Shown here: positions 34,901-46,125 of the stretch, one piece after another | How the letters are laid out: every line of letters begins with the position of its first letter | Position numbering within the stretch: position 1 is the first letter of the stretch | DNA from: Undaria pinnatifida | Lineage: Eukaryota > Sar > Phaeophyceae > Laminariales > Alariaceae | Direction: 5' to 3' | Assembly: GCA_012845835.1 (NCBI GenBank) | Contig: JABAKD010000028.1 | Location: 12,710,717 to 12,774,716, forward strand | DNA: 64,000 bases | Made by a program: the position numbers and the translations under genes | Notes under the pieces: generated by a model | Told to the model about the DNA's origin: nothing | The model's database searches: none | Seen by the model: the letters and a program-made list of their open reading frames with translations, nothing else

Positions 34901-37900
34901 GCAGTGGCGAGGGTAGGTGTTCTCTTTTCGGGAGGGCTCGACTCGGTTGTCCTTGCGGTCATGCTGGCGGAGGCGGGGGAGGGGGCGGGGAGGGGACCGG
35001 CGGTGCCCGAGGGAGAAGCAATCGACCTTATCAACGTTTGCTTTGACAGGTGAGCAACCACGGTTACAAAAAAAGCTGTTATTGGGGTGATTGGTCGACT
35101 CGAGCCACGGTAGAGGTGGCGCTTTTGGAATTTTTTTTTTCTGAATGACGGGCTCCTCAACGTGACGAGCAGCTATCCATTATCTTTGCGTTTCGTTTTT
35201 CTTTTTGCGAGTATGTTAATTGCAGCTCTACTCATTGGGAACGTTCATTGGGCTGAGCGAACAACGTTTCTCTGAGTCGTGGTTTGGGCGAGGTTCGGAG
35301 CCCTTCAAGTGAGAATCTTCAGCAACATTGAGGTGTGCGTCTACCGTGGCGTGCGTCGGCGCGCTTCTTTAGAAATGTGTCACTGGTTCGATTGTTCTCG
35401 GCCCAGCCTGCATGCGTCGCCTTGCCGTTGTATTTTCCTTCGAACAACGGCCGCCAGTCTGCCAAGAGGGTGGACGAGTCCCGTTATTATCTACCAGGTA
35501 CCTGGTAATTATCCTGGGATGCTTGTGCGTAACGCCACCGTTTAATTTACAGTAACCCCCTTGTAACTGAAAAAAGTTTTGGGAACCAAGTTTGAAATTG
35601 TGTAGGTTGATGTTCGCTACAGAAAAAAGGGTTGATACCACCGGTGAAGGCGGCCACTTTCTTGGCTATGTCGCCCCCCTCTTGGGCTTCTGACCCCCCC
35701 CCCCCCCTAGTGTTAAGAGCAGAACTAGGAATGTACCCGCTTGAAACAAATAGGGACGTGAGAAAGTTGAAATGACAATATAAAGAAAGGAATACACCAG
35801 AAAAAAGGTTGCCAGCCATAGCTGATAGGGCTGTATGGGAGAAAACAACAAAAGGGCGAGCTGGAATAAAAGATGGGATAACGTTGTCGAGAAAAAATGG
35901 AAGGATTTAGGAGACCAAGAAGAGGTACTGTCCATAGAGAAGTTTGGCGGGTACAAGACAGAAGCCAAAGATAGAGGGAAAGGTTAGCACTAAGAAATAC
36001 GGTGAAAGAGGAGAAACACTTACGGTATATACGGGGGACTGAGGGAAGATATTGGAATGAAAACGTATTCGCACGGCCCAATGGACTATGCGATAAATCT
36101 GAAAGTGCGATTTCGTGTAGGGGACCTGGACCTACCAGAAAGAATAAAAAGATATATCAGTAGTCGGGAGGACGACGTGGATGCACATGTGTGCCCGTGT
36201 GGCACAACAATAGGGAGTAGGGCTCATATAGTAGGAGAATGTGAAATATACAAGGAGGAACGGGATGTGTTAGAGGAGATGAGGAAATTAGACGAATATG
36301 CCATGGAATAGTTTGATAGACTAGAGAGTAGCGAGAAAACGATCGCGATCCTAGGAGATAGATGGTGGCCACGGACAGCGAAGCAGGACGGGGATAGGAT
36401 AAGCAAACAGTCTCTATGTAATATATGGAAAAAGCGTAATGAGCGCCCAAATGTTGGAGGTGTTCTATTAGGAGTAGGAACGGTGCTCCGTCTCGAAAGG
36501 GGATGCTTGGTCAATGGTCAAATACTAAAGCAAGCAAAAAAAAATGAGTACGCCCCCCCCGCCTCCCCCCTCCTCCCCCTGGAAATTGGCTAGCACGCCG
36601 TTCACGGCTTCCCAACCCCTTGCGCGCCCTTTCTTCCCTCCTCTTGCGCTGCAAATATAACTCGCGTAAATTTGCCTGCGGCCCTGTGCTCGTACCCTGC
36701 TATGATCTGTGACCTCGTATGTGTGTGTCATATGTGATGTGTGACATGTGATATGTGATCTGTGATATGTGATCTGTGATTTGTGACATGTGATGTGTGA
36801 TCTGTTATCTGTGATATGCGACCTGTGATCTATTGTATGTGGCCTGTGATGTGTGTCCTGTGATGTGACGTGTAACAGGTGACCTAAGATCCGTGATACA
36901 TGACCTGCTAGCTGTGATGTGTGACCTGTGATCTGTGATATGTGACCTGTGACCTGTGATATGCCACCGATTATGTGTGACCTGTGGCGTGTGATATGTG
37001 GACTTTGATCTGTGATATGTCACCTGTGATCTGTGATAGTCGACCTGTGATTTGAGATATGTGGTGTGTGACCTGGTGTGACTCATGATGAGTGATCTAA
37101 GATCTACGATATGTGACCGTTATTTGTGATGTGTGACCTGGTTATGTGTGATGTTTGACGTGTGACCTGCCGTGATACAGCCCAAGCGGGCATTCTTCGC
37201 CCGACCGTTTAGCTTCCATGGTGGCCGCTGAGGAATTGAGGATCCTTTTCCCGAATCACGTGTGGCGCCTGGTGTGCGTCGATGCAGCGTACGAGGACGT
37301 GCTGCGGCAGAAGGAGGCCGTGTGGCGAGTAATGCAGGCGAGTAAACAGTTCAATGACGGCATACTTGGCGAAATAGTAAATGCCAAAAGCTCAAGACGT
37401 ACCAAGCGATAGGGTGGCCATTCGCACGACTGCTCTTGAACCGCTGAAAGACAAGGCCCTAGAGGTGCTCCCGCTAGCATAGCCTTGTTTTCTATGATAA
37501 TGAGGCCTTCGGGATACGCTACTCTTTTTTTTATTTTATTGACGTGCTTCATCAGGGGGTGAAAAAACATACCTGGTGCCAGGTATGCACAATAGTCGTA
37601 TTTTGAGGACAACCACATACATACATACATATATATATATCTAACGATCCATCCCCCCTCCACACACATTTTCATGCATTCGCATTCCTCTGACGTCTTT
37701 CGGCATCCGATGTTACAACCCTCGACGCTCTTCCAGCCGTGCAGCACTACCATGGACTTCAACATCGCGGCTGCGTTTTGGTTTGCGTCGAGTGGAAAGG
37801 GATGGCTCTATGACCCGCCGCCACAGCAGCCCCTTCCGCCTCCTACCCGGCAGGGGGCTGGCGTTGGTGTTGGTGCTGGTGTTGGCGTTGAGGGTGGTGT

Positions 37901-40900
37901 TGGTGGTAGTCGTGGTAGTGGTGTTGGTGGTGTTGGTGGTGATGGTGCTGATGTTGATGGTGTTGGTGGTGATGGCGGTGGTGGTAGTGATGGTGGTGGT
38001 GGTCGCGGCGTTGTTGGTGGTGGCGGCGTTGGTGGTGGTAGTGGTGGTGATGGCAGTGATGGAGGTGGCGGTGACGGCGATGGTGATGGTGATGGTGTTG
38101 ATGTTTGTGTAGGTGGTGATGGCAATGGTGGTGGTGATGGCAACGGGCCGAATCACGAAGCGAGTGAAGCCTTCGCTGGCAAGGTGTCGACGACCGGCGG
38201 TCTCCGTTCAACGCCGGCGCCTGACGTACCGTTGACCACCTTGAAGACGTCCTCGGCGGACCCGACGCATAGTTTTGCAGCGATGGCGGCAACATCGGAG
38301 AGTCACGGCGGCACTACGAGGCCGCTCCCGGCGACCTCCAGTAGCGGTGGTGGTGACCGAGCCGGAGAAGATGCGGGCGGTAGTGCCAAGGGGAAGGCCA
38401 CAGCCAAGGCGACCAAGGTGAACAAGAACATGGACGAGCTGTGCCCCGTCGAGGGGTGCCGTCGGCTCCTTATGCCCGGCTGCGTCTTCGGCGTGTGCAG
38501 CAGGTGCTGCTTAAAGGCGCAAGGCCTTATCGATGCTGCTGCTTCGACACCTGAACCACGTTCCTCATTGACATTGCCGCCAAGGGTCGCAGTCGTAGCA
38601 AAAGTGGCACCGGCACCGACGGCCACAACGGCGACCACGGCGGTGGCCGCAGGGGGAGAGGTCACGGTGAGTGCTAGCGAGGCACAGCGCTTATCGTTCA
38701 AAGCCCGTGCTGCGGAAGAGGCTTTGCAAGCATTGAAGGACCATCTAGGGGAGCACTTCGACGAGCTCTCAGAGCCATTTCAAGCCGAGGCGCTGGCCGC
38801 TCTACTGCTGAAGAGGGGCGATTCGACGTGCCAAGTTAGGCCGGGGCGGGATGTACATTTTCGGACGCTTGCTTTGGCCTCAGGCACACGGCAGTCGTCG
38901 ATAAAGTGGTGCCCCATCCACAAAAGATGCTTGAGGAGAGGTCAGGGTGCAGGCGGGGACGGCCGACATGCGACTGCAGTGACTGCGGGGTCGGGAATGG
39001 AGGCGAAGAGATTATCCATAGGAAAGCGGTCGGTGTCGGCGGCGATGTATACCTCGAAGGCGAAGGTGCTCTTGGTGAGTTTGCAGCCTTGCAGGGTTTC
39101 TTGGCGCGATGTCGTGCAGCGTGGATCCGCCAACAAACCTGGTCTAAGCAAGGCTTGAAGCATTATTCTAACGCCAACCTCCACCAACCTTGAGCATAGG
39201 TTGGTGCATAGGATTTATTGTAGCGATCGCCGCTGAGCACGATTTCTTGATGCAAATTTATCAGCGAACAAAAGGTAAGCCTGGCGTTTTTATCGGGTTG
39301 TTTATTGTGTGTAGGCGTATGCTGCACGTAGACTGCTGTTCTGGTCCATCACATTGATACGCGCTAGACATGACTGGTACGAAAGGAGAACCGCCTCAGC
39401 GTGAATGGGATGCTTTGCTTTTTTTTACCGCTACGGCGACCGCCAATCTTGACCAATACCAGTACGATGTATCACATATCGCGCGTACATCAGCATATCA
39501 TATACCGCATATATATTATAAAAATGAAAATACACTCCAGCTGTGAGATCGAAGATTTTTTCGAAACTTATCTTTGCAAGCTGTGTGTGATACTCCGATC
39601 GCGCGTATAACGGGTTTTGTGTCCTCATTAAGGATATAGGTCGGCGACTCCCCTTGGAACTACAGTGTAGCTATCAGGGTCAACAGGGGGATGTTAGTCA
39701 GTCTGTGCGCGGAAACTATAAAACCCGTTTTTGAGGGGGACAAAATCTGACAGCTGTGGAAGGAAATACATCAGTTTATCAAATGTATTCTGTAAGTGGC
39801 ATAACCGGTGAGGGGAGGGCGGAGTTTTTAAGGGTGTGGGGGCATGGGTTTGAACAAGAGGGAGCGGGGGGAAGGGGGAGGAAATGGGCGGGGCAACTCA
39901 ATATGTGCGTGGAAACTATAAACCTTTTAAGGGGATAAATCTGACGGTTTTGGAAGGAATGCACCAGTTTATCATGTATATCCTGTAAGTCGTACAACCA
40001 GTGAGGAGAGGGCGGAGTGTTCGAGGGGGTGAGTGGGCGGGGGGGGGGGGGGGGGGGGGTGGCTGGGGCCAAAGGGTTTTTAACAGCTTTAGGTCGCATA
40101 GATGTAGGGGTTTGCTATACGCGTGGTGCTAGGTCTAGGCGATGGTGCGGGTAGTGGGGAAGGAGGGGGCGTTGCCGGGGGGGGGGATGGGGGGAGGAGC
40201 GGCATGGATGGCTCTAGAAAGATAATGAGGTGATTTCGATGTTAGGTGGGGCGTTTGAGCAAGAGGGAGCGGGGGGAAAAAAAGGGAGGGGGGGGGGGGA
40301 AAGGAAGGGGTTTTTTGGGGGGGAGGGGGTTGACAGGTGTACGTCGCATATATGTAGGGGCTTGCTGTACGCGTGGTGTTAGGTCTAGGTGATCGTGCGG
40401 GTGGTGGGGAAGGAGGGGGTTTTCGGGGGGGGGGGCAGTTTGCCTTTCACGTATCACGTACTATTTCCAGTGAATGCGAGCTTCTGATTTTGATGGCGCC
40501 AAATATTAAGGACCGCCTTTCGTGTTGCGTAAGGTGTCCGCCTACCCAAAACGTAAAAACGAGGACCACAGTTTTTTTTGTTCGATCAATCACGACAAAT
40601 CGCACACTTCGAACGTCAACTTAGTTAGTACATATCACGTGTTTCGTTTGACGGTAACCACTGGTCGTCCGCGCCTACCGAACCCGTTCCAACAGGTGGG
40701 CATTGGGGCGGACGAGTTCATGGCTGGCTACAGCCGTCATCGGAACGCCTTCACCAGGGGAGGTGAGTCAGTCCTGCATGGGTAATTTTGACCGAGGATT
40801 TCGTCGAAAGTCATCCTTACAATCTGTGAGTGATACTCCAGTCGTGCGTGGTACGGGGTGTGTGTGCTCTCATAACGGAGATAGGTCGGCTATTGGTGGT

Positions 40901-41853
40901 AGCTAGTACCAAGGTCTATTGGGTGACATGGAAATATTCAGCCTTTTGATCATTCTGCGCACGAAAACTACACACAACCCGTTTTGAGAGGGACAGGATC
41001 TGACGCATTTGCCTTACACCTATTGTACGTCTATACAAGCGAACCCAAAAGGTCGTTAATGCCTTTGGATCTGCGCCAACGCGTTGAGGGAAAAGTACTT
41101 GGAGTTGGTGTGAGATTATTTTCGCAGTCACCAAGACTGCGCTATCAGGGCCTCTCACTTCGGCGACTCAGGACCTCTCGCGCACAGCGCTTACCCTATA
41201 TATCATCAGGGCTGTTCGCGGGGCATAATCCGACCCGCGGGCCGGGTAGTTTCTAAACTCTCGCGGGTCGAGTCGGGTCGGGTCTGGAGGTATTTCGGGT
41301 CGGGTCAGGAGGTATTTCGGGTCGGGTCAGGAGGCATCTCGGGTCGGGTCAGGAGGTATCTCGGGTCGGGTCAGGAGGTATTTCCGGTCGGGTCAGGAGG
41401 TATCTTGGGTCGGGTCAGGAGATATATCGGGTCGGGTCAGGCGGTATTTCTGGTCGGGTCAGGAGGTATCTCGGGTCGGGTCAGGAGGTATTTCGGGTCG
41501 GGTCAGGAGGTATCTTGGGTCGGGTCAGGAGATATATCGGGTCGGGTCAGGAGGTATTTCTGGTCGGGTCAGGAGGTATCTCGGGTCGGATCAGGAGGTT
41601 TTTTAATGTCATGGGTGAGGTCAGGTCAGGTCAGGTCGGGAACACCCTGACCCGACCCGACCCGCGACACATAACTCGGCCCGTGAAATGGCTTATATAT
41701 TCGCCTCGTCACCTGTATGTTAGACACCTATATATAATATTACTCGACACATGCTATGGTAGTGGTGCACCATTCTTTTTTCTAATACTACTCATTTGAG
41801 TAGCTCTGTACTGTTACTACTACTACTTCTACTACTACTGCTACTACTACTAT

Positions 41854-41909
<56 letters not shown>

Positions 41910-41915
41910 GTACTT

Positions 41916-41978
<63 letters not shown>

Positions 41979-41979
41979 T

Positions 41980-42011
<32 letters not shown>

Positions 42012-44029
42012 GCTCCTCACCCAAACTTGATTTGAGTAAATTCCGAGTGCAAGCCAATGAGACAAACCCCGTGTCGTAGATATGCCCCCCAATAATGCAT
42101 TGCAAAACCGGAATAACCAGCATAACCTATATTAATAACCCATTAATAACCTCTTAAGAACCTATTAATAACCTCTTAATAACGTATTAATGACCTCTTA
42201 ATAGTCTATTAATAGCCTCCCCTTATTAATAGGTTACGGAGCCTCTCCCGTCATGCGCAAAATATTTTAGCCGAAAAAGTTCTCCCTCTACGCGTAGCAC
42301 GCGTCGCTTATGAGCTTTCGTGTATACAATTATTTTGTTTCCCGATTTGCGCCGCCATGAAAGTTATTCGTTACGCTAGCGTGTTGGAGTGAGGTACAGA
42401 GCTTTTCGCGCCGACCGGCCTAAAACCAGTAGTGGAAACAGGGTTTTCCCCTTGCCGCCGCCCGAGCCTAGCGGAAAGAAGGTTAACGCACTCCCTTCAC
42501 TTGCATTCCCTTGTAAGTTAATGAAAGTACAATTATAGTGTCATGAGCTTTTGCTGCTTATAGTACTGCCAAAACTGACGCGATACTGGTACACACGTGT
42601 GCTGCCGTCGCGTCTGGTTTCTGAGATCTCGGGGGTTTTGGTTGAAAGTTCTGTTCGCGTTGATTCATGGATTGATTGGTGATTGCCATCTTCTGCTGCC
42701 CGGGTTACAGGAGGAGCGGCTCTTGCCGAGGAGTTACGCAAGGACCAGGATCGGCTGTGGACGCGAAACCTGGGACGAGATGACCGCTGCATCGCAGACC
42801 ACGGAAAGGAGGCTAGGTTTCCGTTCTTGGACGAAGGCGTTGTCTCTTACCTCAGGTCCGATGTACTGCTCTTTTCCTTCTCATGGTTGTTTCTGTGTAG
42901 TACACGCGTTGAGCGGCGACAGTTTTTCAACTCCAGACAGCCCGTGGACCGTTGGTTGCGGTCCTATTAAAACGCATGCGACGATTGCGACGATAGAGAT
43001 GCACTAGTAGGGGTCCCCCAATAAGGCAGCATCCCCCAATAAGGCAGTATCCCGATATAAGGCGGCATCCCAATACAAGGCGGTCAAAATCGCTTGGTGC
43101 TACGGGGGAATACTTGATAATTGCGCTCACAACCAGGAATGAGTAATGCGGCTGTTCTCTATACGGCGGTCATATTGCTCTGGCATATCACACTACCGTC
43201 TTACTGGGTATCCCTACCGCTGTACGAAAGCGCTTTTTGGCTGAAACGTTTTCTGAGTGACGGGGCTCCTTCAGGCCCCCCAAACCCCTCCCCATACTAA
43301 TTCCAAGTAGTGTTGTCCCCAAAAATGGGTTTCCAGTTGTAAAGGCGTTATAACCCCAAATCGTCGGTATTTCATGACTTTTTTTTATGGAAAAAAAATC
43401 GTTTTATACCTCTGGTAAACCACGGGATTGTTGATCGGGTATTAATGGTACCAGGTACCTGTTATATAGTACTTTTGTTTCAAGAAAAAACAGGTTTTGG
43501 GAGAGGTATCGAGCCCGATAAAAAAAAATGGCATCTCCACCGTAGCATGCGTCTTAACCTTGATACTGCTCTGTTCTTAACATTGATACTGATCTGTTGT
43601 CGTAATTGTTTTGAGCAGATTGTTGTTGTTGTGTAGGACACGCATGAGCGGCATTGGCCAATGGCTTAAGGCCGGAGGGCCCACGGCCCGATAAATGAGG
43701 TCCGATTTGCTGCTTCTCATGGTCATGGCCGTGTAAACACAGCGACAGCATTTCAAGTCTAGACAGCCCACGGCCATTTAATTTCGCTGCTATCAACGGT
43801 AGTTTTTCTCTGTTGTGGTAAATTATAAAACTGTACTGCAGCGTTAATAGCTAGCATTGGCTAGCTTTTACCTGGGTGTTCATGTGTGGCACTGCTATTC
43901 TGTGGTAGATTTCGAATTACGTAGTGGTGCCAGGCGAATTCGAGGTCAGTTGATGGATTGCTTGAGACACATGCTACTAATAATACCAATATTATATTTA
44001 GTAGTAATAGTAGTAGTAGTAGTAGTAGT

Positions 44030-44067
<38 letters not shown>

Positions 44068-44116
44068 CAGCAGCAGCAGTAGTAGTAGTAGTAGTAGTAG
44101 CTGTAGTAGTAGCAGC

Positions 44117-44151
<35 letters not shown>

Positions 44152-45901
44152 AAAGGTAGGGGTGCACCAACCATTGTTTTTCTGAGGCTCCTAACCTCTT
44201 GAGGATATGTGTATTATGCCTTTTTGAGGCAAAAAAAACTGTTTTGAGTAGAGTGTACGTGCCTGTGTGATGACCAAACCCCATATATGGCCTAGGTATA
44301 CAACATATTCACGTTGCGAAAACAAGAATGACGGAATTCCGACGAGAATGGGTTAAGGAGTGTTAAGGAGTCCCCCCCCCGTCGTTCAGAAAACAAAACA
44401 GCCAAAAAGCGCTATATACCTTGCTACCTCTAGCGTACCACACGTCGTCATCACCGAGGCACCAATTTGTTTTTGTTCTGGGGCTCCTCACTGCTCGAGG
44501 AGCTCCATACCCCTCCGTCTAGGGCTAACACCCACGGTGGAGGCCCTCCAAGTATTTTCTGAGGCTCGTAACCGCTTGAGGAGCTCTGTACCTCACCCAA
44601 ACACTGTTTTTGAGCAAAACCGAACGTGCAAACCGATCATGGGGAAAAATATTTTGGCTCTCAGAACTGAATTCTGGGCCAATTATACCAGTTTTACTCG
44701 GCTGGACTGTTGAAAGCACCGATACACTCTTCAAGATCCATCACGTAGTTTTCCGAGGGCTTTCTGGAGCAGTTCTCCGTTCCTCCAGGGTCTCGTTTTG
44801 TTTTTTGGCGCAACAAATCAGTTTTCAGGAATTTGCAATATTGCTCAAAACTGGGGCCAAAAATAATGGATTTTTGGGGATATTTGACTAAAAATCATGA
44901 GGTCGTCAGAACTGGCAATTAGGACGAACCCACAAACTACGAGTCTGGAAAGACGGATAAGTGCGTCAGAAAGCCCTCAAAAACTACGGGGAGCATTCTG
45001 AAGAGTCTGTAGGTGTTTTTGGTCGTCCCGCCGAGTAGATCGCGTATGATCAGCCAAAACTCTCAGTTCTGAGGGCCCAAAAATAATTTCCCATAATAGA
45101 CTGGTTGGTATGGGATTGTGCGCTTGCCGCGGCGAGCATTTTCAACGGTATTTCCCGCCGCAATGCCGAAGTATTTTGTGTTACTCAAATTACAAGTTTG
45201 GGTATTGGATTTATAACCTCCGTTTTGCAACTACTGCCCCCGCGCTATGGGGACGAACTTAAACAGATCATTATCTCTCCGGGATATTTGCAACATGGAT
45301 GAGCCACCTGGGGTCGGAGACAAGAAGATACTTCGAGAGGTGAAGGGTGATGGGTGATGCGCGGCGGGGTAGCTGTTGTCTTGGTCGTGTTCGTTTTACT
45401 TGCCGGGGCCGTTCAGCTGCTGTCCGTCCTCAAACGTGACGTATGCGCCCCTCAGGGTATTATTAATGTAAAAGTATTTACAAGGAAGGATGTTTCATAC
45501 CTGGTAGCTTCTTCGCGAATATGGGTAATTACGAAAAAATGCTGTCGCCATACAAAAGCTGCTTCAACTACAATCATAGGATAAGTATCCGTGTAAAATG
45601 TATTATGCAGTCCAGGATGTGGAGCTTGTTTTAGGAGTTGTTGTCTGGTCTCTGGTATTATTATTATTGTTGTTGTTGTTGTTGTCCGCCTGAGGCCGAG
45701 TGGAGCTCGGGAGTCGCCGCTTTTTGGGGGGGGTGTTTTAACCAAGATATTTCAAAGATCCAAAAAAACGTCACGACCACCTTAGCGTATTATATAATAA
45801 GGATTATGATTATTATTATTATTTTAGATGACAGCAATATACGTGCATACGTTAACCACCTTGGGACTTGAAGGGAAAAAAAGTTTCATAAAAAGGATGG
45901 A

Positions 45902-45940
<39 letters not shown>

Positions 45941-45974
45941 AATTGAATGATTGATTAGTTGATTGATTCATGGG

Positions 45975-46025
<51 letters not shown>

Positions 46026-46094
46026 GTTGATTGATTGGTTGATTGATTGATTGGTTGATTAATTGATTGATTGATTGATTGATTGGTTGATAGG

Positions 46095-46125
<31 letters not shown>

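Noticed and set aside
41788-42123. Poly-Val and poly-Leu frames
   Set aside because: Translation of the TAC array.
43857-44284. Poly-Ser, poly-Val and poly-Thr/Ala frames
   Set aside because: Translation of the AGT/AGC array.
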